From: Ectobius pallidus
Lineage: Eukaryota > Arthropoda > Insecta > Blattodea > Ectobiidae
DNA: 64,000 nucleotides
Direction of reading: 5' to 3'
Assembly (NCBI GenBank): GCA_964059195.1
Contig: CAXKWD010000006.1
Location: 66,915,073 to 66,979,072, forward strand
A model generated the notes under the pieces. The model did not search any database and had not been told where the DNA came from. It was given only the letters and a program-made list of their open reading frames with translations. The position numbers and the translations under genes are program-made. The first letter of the stretch is position 1. Each line of letters opens with the position of its first letter. Of the stretch, positions 11,160 through 20,316 are shown one piece after another.

Positions 11160-11855
11160 TGAGTGATGGCGTGAACCTGACTATACGCAGCCTATTACTA
11201 CTCTAGTATTAATTACACCAGATTTCTTCTTTGAGGTTAGGATGACTTCCGGTCTATTGTTAGTCACTCATCATATCAGTAGCTTCTGATCTGCTCCTAT
11301 ATTATCTGTAAGAGTTGGTTATTTTTTTACTGGTAGCAGGCGCGTCGCTATTTACTAAGTTCTAATGTTCTTTGTATGCTCATCCATTAGTTGAGTTCCA
11401 AGCTTAGCATGTCCACTACACTCTGTGTAGAACACTTGGAATTCCGATGAGACCGCTGTTGGATGTTAAAGACATCATAGCAAGCAAGATCACGTTCTAC
11501 TTCTTTCCGTACTTATATTTAAAATTACGAATTTTATTCTCCCACAACCAGTATAAGAGGTTTTACATTTTGGAGGAAGATTAATAAATAATATCGTGCT
11601 GTAGAAGAAAATGTTTAGAAGAAATAAAGTTTTATTCATATAAAAGATAACTTCAAAATTATACATAATATTATTAGGTATTTTTAATTAGAAGCAAACA
11701 ATAGTATTACCAGTACATTTCACTATCATGGCCTGAATATAAGTTTGAAGGTGACAAATCTTATTATGCCTTTTGTCCATTCAATACAAATATGCGAGTT
11801 GAGTGTAACTTACTAACAAAGTAACTTACAAATTTTTTATTCCACTATACTTATA
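11160..11855. other. Intergenic upstream of LTR element
   Basis: AT-rich, without a recognisable gene or repeat. It ends at the 4-bp target duplication of the LTR element. Confidence 0.35.
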
Positions 11856-11859
11856 ATAC

Positions 11860-12835
11860 TGTAACAAGGGCTCGTCGGGGTTCAAAATCAGAACACCGAG
11901 TTTGTAATTGAAGGATGGAGGTTTCTTTATTTCCTACAACAATTGTCAATACAGCCAGAAAACTCCAGACTATTAGCCAGTTCACTGTCCTGTTCAGTGC
12001 TCACTCTCACTGTGCTCAGTCCTAATTACAGCACTGTTCCGTTCGCACACACTGTGCGGACTCCCAGTCGAGATAATTCCACGTCGCGCCGGTCAACTCC
12101 ACAGTCCTCGCTGCCGCTGTACGATCCACCCGTCGCGCAGACTTCCCCGGGACGGCACTGCCTCAGCCCAGATCAGCTCACCAGCTCTTCCGTTCACCCT
12201 TCCCTCCGGTCACTAGTTCCCCGTTGACTAGCTCTTCCGCTCTCGGGTCCCTCCGGTCACTGGCTCCTCAGCTCCCCAAGACACACTCACTTGAGGCCGC
12301 GCTGATCAGTCCTCTCCGTCCAGCTCACCCTCTGACGCTGACATTCGCCGCTACTCACGGACTGCCTCTCTGACTGTTCCCTCGTTGACCCTCTGACTCT
12401 TCACGGACTGTCTCTCCTCTGATGTACTGACTCTTCACACTGAACTGACTGTCGCTGTTACTCTCATTCGTTGACTGACTGAACTCTTCACCCTGACTGC
12501 CGCTCCTTCACTGATTGCCCGGCTCGGCTGCTCGCACTCCTTATATAGCCTTAACGAAAGTTCCAGAGTCGAGATCTGGAAAGCTCCGCCCGCGCATGGT
12601 CTAGAATGTCCGCGCGGGGCGCCGTCGCAGCCCTTAGCGCGTGGCTCCACCTCTGGCCCCTCCCACGAGCGCGCACCGTCACTCACCGTGCCGTGCTAGG
12701 GAGTAGGCCGCACCCGTCGGCGCGCGGCTCCAATCAGCAATAAGAGGGCCGTCCCTTTCTGGATTTATCTAATTCTAGTTCTTTCGGCCGGAGTCCTTCT
12801 TCTATCAGCTTCTAGGCTTTTCTGGCTTTGTCACA
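11860..12835 (-). repeat. 3' LTR (minus-strand orientation)
   Basis: 976 bp, with about 13 substitutions relative to the other LTR and no visible indel. Carries the same TATA box (12539-12550), TCAGT initiator (12510-12514) and AATAAA (11926-11931) on the minus strand. Confidence 0.92.
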
Positions 12836-12848
12836 TTGCCCCCTCCTT
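12836..12848 (-). promoter_or_regulatory. Polypurine tract
   Basis: On the minus strand AAGGAGGGGGCAA lies immediately before the 3' LTR, the normal site of plus-strand priming. Confidence 0.8.
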
Positions 12849-13647
12849 AAGGGCCTTCGTCCCGAAGTGCCCCATGATATGCCGCCAGACGGTCCAGGTG
12901 TACTACCAGCATCTTCACTCTTGGCTGTCGTTCGATGCGGTAGACTTCTGGCCACTTGGTGAACTAATGCATGGCTAACAACAGGTGCCGATTTCCGTCA
13001 TCAGTAATGGAACATGGGCCTGCCACATTGTATTGCCTCATGGCCCCACGGCTGCAAGTTCTAGGCCCTCTGCTGGCAGCACAGGTGTCGCGTTGTTCAC
13101 GCCGCCTCTCGGCGTCACTCCATTGGTGCAACCAGTAGAACATTCTTCGCAGTTTGTCGAGGATCCGGTTCGCTCCCGAGTGGTCACCTGTTGCTCCTGC
13201 GTGGACTCCCTCCAGGACCTCCTTGACTCCGGCTCTTGGAAGGACTAGTTGTTCCGCAGTCGCCTTCTCATCCGCAGACTCCCAGCTCCCTTTCAGGCCC
13301 CCGTCCCCGGCCACTAGGGCGTCCTGCTGGTTCCCACAGCCCTCGTAGATGGCGCTGCGACTGGCTACCTCTACCCACGTCGGTCCCGTACCCGACATGA
13401 CGTCCCGCAGTCTCTGCCCCTCGTCCACGCCGTCACACGGTGTCTCTCCGGCGTCCACATCGTCCCGCGGTGCCCGTCCTACGTCCACGTCGTCCCGCGA
13501 TGTCTCTCCTACATCCACGTCGTCCCGCGGTGCCTGTCCTTCGTCCACGCCGTCCCGCTGTGGTTCACTCAGGGCGTGATCTTCCCCTTCGGTAGCTGGT
13601 GGTACGGTGATGGCCATGTCCTCTTCCGGCTCTTCCTTATCTTCCAT
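12847..13647 (-). pseudogene. Gag-pol fusion remnant: repeat region, integrase zinc domain, integrase C-terminal tail
   Basis: The frame opens at 13647, has a TAG at 12964-12966 and continues in the same frame to a TAA at 12847-12849. Residues 1-30 are acidic, 31-80 are five 10-residue repeats, and 134-195 match the integrase H2C2 zinc domain. There H149 and H156 are visible, but the first cysteine of the CxxC is replaced by arginine (R186), leaving C189. The start of the integrase core follows (about 206-227, PxxxTDDGNRxLL). After the TAG the frame gives a short FTKWPEVY segment, then jumps to a typical pol C-terminus (VVHLDRL). Protease, RT, RNase H and the catalytic integrase core are deleted. 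The element cannot move without a helper. Confidence 0.8.
13401..13550. repeat. 30-bp coding minisatellite, five units
   Basis: Five consecutive 30-bp units (13401, 13431, 13461, 13491, 13521), each starting CGTCCCGC or CGTCACAC and containing CGTCCACGT or similar. They encode 10-residue repeats of the type RDDVDVGETS in the minus frame. All units keep the reading frame. Confidence 0.85.
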
Positions 13648-13943
13648 CTTGGCCTCTCTCTCTCTGGTTCACTTTCCACGGCCACCAGTCCGCTGCCCGG
13701 TTCATGTGATCTTTCCTTGGCCGGTGTCAGTTCCTGCTCGAGTTCTTCCTTAGGGCTTAAGCGCAGGTTCTTCATTTCCCTTATAATTTCTCTTGTTTCG
13801 GTGTAATGCTGGTCAATTTCTAGCCTGATCTGGTCTTTCAGGTCGTTCAGTCGGTCATTCCGCTGGTCCATTTTCTGTTTCAGTCGGTCTTCCATGGCGT
13901 GAAGTAACGACTTTAGCATGTCCTCCATCTTGCGTTCCTCCAT
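13569..13943 (-). CDS. Truncated gag-like ORF of the LTR element
   Basis: About 125 codons starting at the ATG 20 bases after the primer-binding site. An in-frame TTG lies five codons upstream, but the ATG is the more likely start. The first ~65 residues are rich in K, E, R and M with heptad-like spacing, suggesting a coiled coil. The rest is charged and low-complexity. There is no CCHC knuckle. The frame closes at 13569 while overlapping the next reading frame (13647 downward) by 79 bp, so a single-base change probably split one original gag frame in two. Position directly after the PBS identifies it as gag; sequence similarity alone would not. Confidence 0.6.
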   Translation of the reverse strand: MEERKMEDMLKSLLHAMEDRLKQKMDQRNDRLNDLKDQIRLEIDQHYTETREIIREMKNLRLSPKEELEQELTPAKERSHEPGSGLVAVESEPERERPRWKIRKSRKRTWPSPYHQLPKGKITP

Positions 13944-13962
13944 CTTGCCTTCCTTCAATTAT

Positions 13963-13980
13963 ATCCCACTTCTGACACCA
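13963..13980 (-). promoter_or_regulatory. Primer-binding site
   Basis: On the minus strand TGGTGTCAGAAGTGGGAT starts one base after the 5' LTR. Its complement ends in CCA, as expected for the 3' end of a tRNA. I believe leucine tRNA fits best but cannot check this. Confidence 0.85.
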
Positions 13981-13981
13981 G

Positions 13982-14957
13982 TGTAACAAGGGCTCGTCGG
14001 GGTTCAAAATCAGAACACCGAGTTTATAATTGAAGGATGGAGGTTTCTTTATTTCCTACAACAATTGTCAATACAGCCAGAAAACTCCAGACTATTCGCC
14101 AGTTCACTGTCCTGTTCAGTGCTCACTCTCACTGTGCCCAGTCCTAATTACAGCACTGTTCCGTTCGCACACACTGTGCGGACTCCCAGTCGAGATAATT
14201 CCACGTCGCGCCGGTCAACTCCACAGTCCTCGCTGCCGCTGTACGATCCACCCGTCGCGCAGAGTTCCCCGGGACGGCACTGCCTCAGCCCAGATCAGCT
14301 CACCAGCTCTTCCGTTCACCCTTCCCTCCGGTCACTAGTTCCCCGTTGACTAGCTCTCCCGCTCTCGGGTCCCTCCGGTCACGGGCTCCTCAGCTCCCCA
14401 AGACACACTCACTTGAGGCCGCGCTGATCAGTCCTCTCCGACCAGCTCACCCTCTGACGCTGACACTCGCCGCTACTCACGGACTGCCTCTCTGACTGTT
14501 CCCTCGTTGACCCTCTGACTCTTCACGGACTGTCTCTCCTCTGATGTACTGACTCTTCACACTGAACTGACTGTCGCTGTTACTCTCATTCGTTGACTGA
14601 CTGAACTCTTCACCCTGACTGCCGCTCCTTCACTGACTGCCCGGCTCGGCTGCTCGCACTCCTTATATAGCCCTAACGAAAGTTCCAGAGTCGAGATCTG
14701 GAAAGCTCCGCCCGCGCATGGTCTAGAATGTCCGCGCGGGGCGCCGTCGCAGCCCTTAGCGCGTGGCTCCACCTCTGGTCCCTCCCACGAGCGCGCACCG
14801 TCACTCACCGCGCCGTGCTAGGGAGTAGGCCGCACCCGTCGGCGCGCGGCTCCAATCAGCAATAAGAGGGCCGTCCCTTTCTGGATTTATCTAATTCTAG
14901 TTCTTTCGGCCGGAGTCCTTCTTCTATCAGCTTCTAGGCTTTTCTGGCTTTGTCTCA
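13982..14957 (-). repeat. 5' LTR (minus-strand orientation)
   Basis: 976 bp. On the minus strand it carries a TATATAA box and a TCAGT initiator (14632-14672) and an AATAAA signal (14048-14053). The distance between initiator and polyadenylation signal implies a long R region of about 0.6 kb and a short U5. It is GC-rich compared with the surroundings, which makes spurious long frames inside it. Confidence 0.92.
14632..14672 (-). promoter_or_regulatory. LTR core promoter: TATA box plus arthropod initiator
   Basis: On the minus strand CTATATAAGG (14661-14672 region) is followed about 30-35 bp downstream by TCAGT (14632-14636), the arthropod initiator consensus. The same pair occurs in the other LTR (12510-12550), where the promoter lies in the 3' LTR and would read outward. 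Confidence 0.7.
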
Positions 14958-14961
14958 ATAC

Positions 14962-16140
14962 GCTTACTACATGTGAAGTAACATTATCTTAATGACATAC
15001 GTTAAATTCATGGCGTTCCTTAACTTACTGTTGTTGTTATTTAAACTGAATATCCGACATCGGTTCATACGCAGATCAGTCTTCAAACCTTCGAAGCACC
15101 AAGCAGCCAGAATTTAAATTAAAATCTATGCTGTTCTTGTTCATTTTAATAATAAACTGAGTTCATTTATTCATTTCTTGTGTTCTAATTTGCGTTGCTT
15201 TAAGGTTAAAATATTCAAGCGAAGCACTGCTCCCTGCATACATTTGACGCCTGCCATCTATCGCAAAAGATGAGAATAGCTTGCAGGTTAAATGGACACA
15301 GAGATAGAGAGAGTCGTTTGTTCTATCAATTACAAGGCATTCTAAAAAGTAAATACTTAATTATAGTCGAACAAAAACATTCGTATGCTACTTGACTGTA
15401 ATGGTAGTTAAGATGCTCGTATAAAAATTAGGAAACTCGTTATGCTCGTTTCATAAACATACTCGCGTCTTATTAATGTCAATGTAGGCTTCTTGCAAAA
15501 TATACTATTTAACGGAAAGATAGATAACTACCGGTATATTGTTTTATATCTCAGGACCATACATACCTAAAGCAAAGAAAGTTGGCATGACTAAGCTGCA
15601 TTAAATCTACATTATTCAGTTCATTAGTGTTCTTTCTTTAATCCTTTTTTTATCAAATATGGTGCATTTAAGTGTCTCACCAATGTTATGCAGCCTAACC
15701 ATGTTTAGATGTTAGCTTTCTTATTTATCTTAATTGTTTAAGAAATCTTACATGGAATTATTTTTAAAAATCTCGTTTACAACCTGTAGGCCTATTTTTG
15801 TTAATTTTGACAGAAAGTCCCGGTAGCGAAAATGTGATTTATATGAGCAAATATTAAAAAGAAGGACTAAGCCTACATGGGCTACAACAATAAAAATCGT
15901 GCAATTTTTTAGATGGCTAAACTGCTCATTTATGCAAAATGTAGTTAGAATAAAGTTAATAGTTCCTGAATTATGGTGTAGAAAATTTTTAAAAACCTAG
16001 CGAAAAACTTGCCTATTTAATTGGAATAAACGTTTGAAGTCCTCGGACATTTACGACGATAATTCAGAAAGTATAGTCTTATAGATAATCTGATTTCTTA
16101 AGCACCTAATTAAAAGGAAATTCTACTTTATTTCTCTTTC
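14962..16140. other. AT-rich intergenic region
   Basis: No recognisable gene, RNA or terminal repeat. Many stops in all frames. Confidence 0.35.
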
Positions 16141-16145
16141 GTAGT

Positions 16146-16348
16146 TTTACCTCTCCCTTATAGGGACCTTTATGCGGCCCGCGCCGCCCGGGCCGCGACC
16201 TGTCGGGAGAGGAATGAACAATGGATCACAACACAGACAGACATACTTTTTTGACCAGACAAGGACATGGAGGGCCTCCCCGGATGAGTGATCAGCTCAA
16301 TGCCGGGGCCACCTCCGAGACAACACGAACACATAGGACGAGACCCAC

Positions 16349-16383
<35 letters not shown>

Positions 16384-16546
16384 TCCGAACAAGGCGAGGA
16401 TGGGGATGAAGATGATAATGATGATTGTCTCACAGGTGAGGGAAAATCCCGGAAAAAACCTCACCTAGGTAACTTGTCCCGACCAGGAATCGAACCCGGG
16501 CCCGCTCCGTGAGAGGAGCGAACGCATCCCCTGAGCAACAGAGGTG
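16146..16546 (-). mobile_element. tRNA-derived SINE, family 1, copy 1
   Basis: On the minus strand the head carries GTTGCTCAGGGGATGCG (A-box region) and GGGTTCGATTCC (B-box), then a body with GACAAGTTACCTAGGTGAGG, a CATTATCATCTTCATC segment, a (TG)n stretch and GAGGTGGCCCCGGCATTG. It ends in GGGAGAGGTAAAACTACGA. Three more copies lie at 36147, 37258 and 58374. Part of the body (the TAACTTTAGGCCC segment of the other copies) is missing here. Protein frames in it are spurious. Confidence 0.85.
16352..16380. repeat. (CA)n microsatellite inside SINE copy 1
   Basis: About 14 CA units within the SINE body. The other copies have only short GTGTGTG runs here, so the expansion is specific to this copy. 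Confidence 0.9.
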
Positions 16547-17010
16547 GACGATTTGTACATTACAGAGGGAACAATATTTGCTTTTTTTTTTTTTTTTTTT
16601 TATTATTTTTTTTTTTATTTTTTTTTAAATATATATATTTTAAGTAAATACAAACATTGAAAATAAAATTACAATCTCCTATACAAACTGAAATCACTAG
16701 CAGAAAACTCTGTCCTCTCGCTATGAATAATCACTTATGTTTCTGTTGCATATTCACTTCCACTTCTACTTCAGGAAACACTGTTTCTGCACAGGACCAC
16801 TAAATGTCGGAGGATGAGACCATAGGTGCACACAGGAATAATGTTCCAATATCCAACAGTCCAGAAAATATGGAACAGCGACTCAACTATCTGTAATGGT
16901 AACAAGCTACCATCAAATGCAGGGTATCATAAGAGTGTACAGTACATGAGGGAGCCGGCTGAGCCACGTTACCAGCACATTCCATAACTTGTTGACATTT
17001 TCTGAAAGCC

Positions 17011-20000
17011 TTAGAAGTCAATGACATCTATATCTCTCCGTAACAGTAGTAGTTTATCTTTCTTCTTCGATTGTAATCGCTTTCGTTCATCTCGAAGCAC
17101 TGCCTGAAAATTCCGTAATGTGGGAGTCTTGTGCGTCAGCATGTAATGATGGTATCCCATGACGATCCATGTTTGGGCAAATAGGTGACGTCTTATCTTT
17201 ATGTCGAGATTCAAAATTATCCGACGACTGTCGTTGGGGTTGTGAGAATGGGTGACTCGATTTATCTTATCTTCCATCCACTTCCATATGTCTGGAGAGC
17301 ATTTAGTCAGTCGGTGAGATAAGGTATCTATTTGCCCACATATTTTGCAAAGGGGCGACGTCGTTATATTGTGCCGAAATTTCTTTTCTTCGGTGGGTAT
17401 TATGTCATTAATAACCTTGTAAGTCATTGTTTTCCAGTCTGTAGGTATATTCGGATATTTAAAGGCACGCCAAATATTGTTCCAATGCATGTTAGGATGT
17501 TTGATCATTATAGTAGGAGTTTTATGTTGATCTGCAAGAAGATGCGTATATATTATTTTTGTTCTGCGATCTTCTAGTATTGCGTGTGGTAGAGTAGGAA
17601 GACAATGGGCTATTCGAGCAAAAACAGGATGTCTGATAGTGTGTTGCCATTGCTCTTCATCTTGTATTTCTAAAAATGTTTTTATAAGTAGTGCCTGACA
17701 TTTCTCCTTAAGTGCTATTAATCCTAGTCCTCCAGCTTCAATAGGTTGTCGTAACTGATTTTTAGCAATTTTATAGAGGTGACCACTCCATAAATAATAA
17801 TTTATGGCTAATTCCAGGCGTTGACCAATGTGTTCTGGAAGCGGAATGATTTGTCCTAAATACCATAATTTCGATAGTAATATTGTGTTAATGTGCCATA
17901 TTTTCTGTAGGATATTCAAATTGCGACTTAAGTTTTTGTTTATGGCACTGCGGGTAGTGTTTAAGAGAGTTATCCAGTTTGTTTCTATCATTGCCATAGG
18001 TTCAGCTTGTAGTGTCATTCCAAGGATTTTTATTGTGGTTTTACTTGGGACGTTGACAGGTGTCAGATCAAGTGGCCATTTTCCGAGTGGGAGCAATGCA
18101 GATTTGGAATAATTAATTTTCGCTGATGTGGCTTGTTCGTATATCTGTAATAATTTCGGCAGTTCTTCAGTCTGTTCCCGAGTGCGTAGTAAAACTACGA
18201 CATCATCCGCATAGGCACGGATGGAGAAAAGTCTATCTAGGTTAGGTTCATGAAATAACCTTTTCCGTAATAAGTTCATTAGAGGTTCACTGCATATCGA
18301 ATAAAGGAGCATTGATAATGGACAGCCTTGGCGGATTGCACTTTCTATTAAGATTGGTTTAGTAAAATATCCATTAATAAGAACACGAGAATATGCAGCT
18401 GAGTATGCCAACTTTATTGCTTTCGTAATCAGTGCAGGAAACCTCAATTTGTCTAGTACACTGAACATGTATGTATGATCAATATTATCGAAGGCTTTCT
18501 CAAAGTCGAGTGATAAAATTGCTGCCTGTTCGGTACTATGAGTGGAAAAATGAATTATTGTATCTCGAATTGCTGTCAGATTATGTGTAATTTTCCGCTC
18601 AGGAATCCCACAAGTCTGTTCAATACCAATCAGATTCGGGAGAAATGGCCGCATCCTATTGGCAATAATTTTCATGAAAATTTTGAAATCTGCATTCAAT
18701 AGAGTGATGGGTCTATAGTCATGTAAGGTTGTCGGGTTTTTCTTTTTCGGTATCAGTGTGACTATTCCTTCGTTGAACCCGAATAGGCTTTTTCCCGCAG
18801 GGGTATTAAAGGCAGAGTTCATTATCCGGAGTAATGGGACTTTGACTATGTCCCAGTTTTTCTTGTAAAAAGTATATCCAATTCCATCTGGTCCAGGGGC
18901 AGATTTACTACTTGCCGTAAAAACTGCAGTCTTAAGGTCATGTACTGAAATAGGTGAATTCATGACTTCGCATTCATCCGGCATTAATGCAGTATCAATG
19001 GATTTCAGAAGGATTTCTTGAGAGGAATTCAATGTTTGTTTTCTCTGGTATAAATGCGTGTAGTATTTTTCAGTTTCGTGTAGAATACCATCGAGCTGTT
19101 GCACTGTATTTCCGCTGGTTGTAGTCAATGCAGTGATGTATTTGTTATGTCCTTTCCTTTTTTCCGAAGCAACGTGGTAGAGTGCAGTCTTTTCATCTTC
19201 TTGAATATTATGTAACCGCGATCTGGTTTTTACACCTTCCATGATATGTTCTTGTGTCTTTCGGATTCTGAGTTTAATTGCATTGATATGTTTGGTGACT
19301 TCCTTTCCTTCTTTTTGCTGAGCATATAAGTCATGCAAAACTTGATAATAATGGTGTGTCATATTTTTTCTTTCTTGTGCTTTAATTCTGCCTTTCATTT
19401 TGTAGAAGGATTGTATGCCCGGTTTATAAGTTAACAGCCATTGTTGAAGGTATGTAAGAGTCGAAGATTGTTCTCTGTTCTGAAGGTATTCGAACTTACT
19501 CTTAAACTTGTCCTGAATATGTAAATCATCCAGGAGTGAGTCGTTGAGCTTCCAATATCCCCAGCCGTAGGTAGGTACTTTGTTAGCTGCCGAAAGTTTT
19601 ATCAATAAACTATGATGGTCACTAAATGCCACTGGAATAACTTGTGCCTGTTGTATGAGTTTGCGGTGTCGGTTATTGATATAAATTCTATCTAGTCGGG
19701 AGGCATAGTTAGGCCTATGGTATGTAAACTGAACATTACTACCGTGCTTAATTTCCCATGCGTCGTTAAGGCGCAAGTCGTCATAAAGTCTCTGTAAACT
19801 GGGGGAAGGAATATGACCTGTAGTAGCGTCTTTGCTATGCAAAGTATTATTAAAATCACCACCTAGGATTAAAACATCATAATTATGTCGTAAGTAATAC
19901 GGTAGTTCTGTCGATATGAATTCTTCACGTAAGACCTTCTTATTGGTACCGGAGTGAAGGTAAACATTGGTGAATAACGTGCCATCTGCGGTTAATGCTG

Positions 20001-20265
20001 TAATTATTCTTCCACTCGGATGTTTTTCAGTATGTTGTATGGTTATGCCATTTTTGTACACTATAGCTGTTCCTCTTCCTTCTTCTCCGACATTGGTTAT
20101 GTATGAATAGACGGGTCCAAAAAAGTCCAACTCTTCCACATTAACTTCTTGCAAAAACAATACATCTATGTCATAGCCATATATATAATTCCTCAGCAGT
20201 TGTTGTTTACTGACATTACGCAAACAATTTACGTTGACGGTTGCGTAAACCTTGACATAGGTCAT
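17011..20265 (-). CDS. LINE ORF2: APE endonuclease plus reverse transcriptase
   Basis: 1,084 residues without stops. Residues 1-225 form an apurinic-type endonuclease: N13, E40 (LQEV), GGDFNN at 135-140, SRLDRI at 189-194 and SDHH at 215-218. RT motifs follow: APGPDGI 456-462, YRPITLLN 517-524, SLDFEKAFD with D587, RQGCPLS 645-651, and the catalytic YADD at 685-688. A post-RT GGLGLIALKEKCQALL lies at 845-860. Near the C-terminus is a C-x2-C-x7-H-x4-C finger (C973, C976, H984, C989). These residues nick the target and prime cDNA synthesis from the element RNA. All catalytic residues I can check are present, so this copy could be functional. The start is the first in-frame ATG, 51 bp after ORF1. 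Frames on the opposite strand are shadows. Confidence 0.95.
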   Translation of the reverse strand: MTYVKVYATVNVNCLRNVSKQQLLRNYIYGYDIDVLFLQEVNVEELDFFGPVYSYITNVGEEGRGTAIVYKNGITIQHTEKHPSGRIITALTADGTLFTNVYLHSGTNKKVLREEFISTELPYYLRHNYDVLILGGDFNNTLHSKDATTGHIPSPSLQRLYDDLRLNDAWEIKHGSNVQFTYHRPNYASRLDRIYINNRHRKLIQQAQVIPVAFSDHHSLLIKLSAANKVPTYGWGYWKLNDSLLDDLHIQDKFKSKFEYLQNREQSSTLTYLQQWLLTYKPGIQSFYKMKGRIKAQERKNMTHHYYQVLHDLYAQQKEGKEVTKHINAIKLRIRKTQEHIMEGVKTRSRLHNIQEDEKTALYHVASEKRKGHNKYITALTTTSGNTVQQLDGILHETEKYYTHLYQRKQTLNSSQEILLKSIDTALMPDECEVMNSPISVHDLKTAVFTASSKSAPGPDGIGYTFYKKNWDIVKVPLLRIMNSAFNTPAGKSLFGFNEGIVTLIPKKKNPTTLHDYRPITLLNADFKIFMKIIANRMRPFLPNLIGIEQTCGIPERKITHNLTAIRDTIIHFSTHSTEQAAILSLDFEKAFDNIDHTYMFSVLDKLRFPALITKAIKLAYSAAYSRVLINGYFTKPILIESAIRQGCPLSMLLYSICSEPLMNLLRKRLFHEPNLDRLFSIRAYADDVVVLLRTREQTEELPKLLQIYEQATSAKINYSKSALLPLGKWPLDLTPVNVPSKTTIKILGMTLQAEPMAMIETNWITLLNTTRSAINKNLSRNLNILQKIWHINTILLSKLWYLGQIIPLPEHIGQRLELAINYYLWSGHLYKIAKNQLRQPIEAGGLGLIALKEKCQALLIKTFLEIQDEEQWQHTIRHPVFARIAHCLPTLPHAILEDRRTKIIYTHLLADQHKTPTIMIKHPNMHWNNIWRAFKYPNIPTDWKTMTYKVINDIIPTEEKKFRHNITTSPLCKICGQIDTLSHRLTKCSPDIWKWMEDKINRVTHSHNPNDSRRIILNLDIKIRRHLFAQTWIVMGYHHYMLTHKTPTLRNFQAVLRDERKRLQSKKKDKLLLLRRDIDVIDF

Positions 20266-20316
20266 CCAACAAGAAGAAGGGCTATTAATAACCCGGCACT
20301 ATAACCGCATGTTTTG

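Larger units (their letters stand above)
11860..14957 (-). mobile_element. LTR retrotransposon with large internal deletion (Gypsy-like)
   Basis: Two 976-bp direct repeats (11860-12835 and 13982-14957), both TG...CA on the plus strand, bound a 1,146-bp interior. ATAC flanks both outer ends (11856-11859 and 14958-14961), a 4-bp target duplication. Orientation is minus: on that strand the 13982-14957 repeat is followed after one base by a TGG-starting primer-binding site, and a purine tract precedes the other LTR. The interior encodes an N-terminal gag-like segment and the tail of pol, but protease, RT, RNase H and most of the integrase core are missing. The LTRs differ at about 13 positions by eye, suggesting a fairly recent insertion. 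The Gypsy assignment rests on the pol remnant and the 4-bp duplication. Confidence 0.93.

Noticed and set aside
11943..12227. Frames of 83-102 codons in the LTRs (also 12435-12686, 14030-14349, 14557-14808)
   Set aside because: GC-rich LTR sequence; duplicated in both LTRs and antisense or unrelated to gag/pol.
12985..13579. Plus-strand frames within the LTR element interior
   Set aside because: Antisense shadows of the minus-strand gag/pol remnant.
16170..16512. Frames on both strands in SINE copy 1
   Set aside because: Produced by the CA microsatellite and SINE body; the SINE structure explains the sequence.
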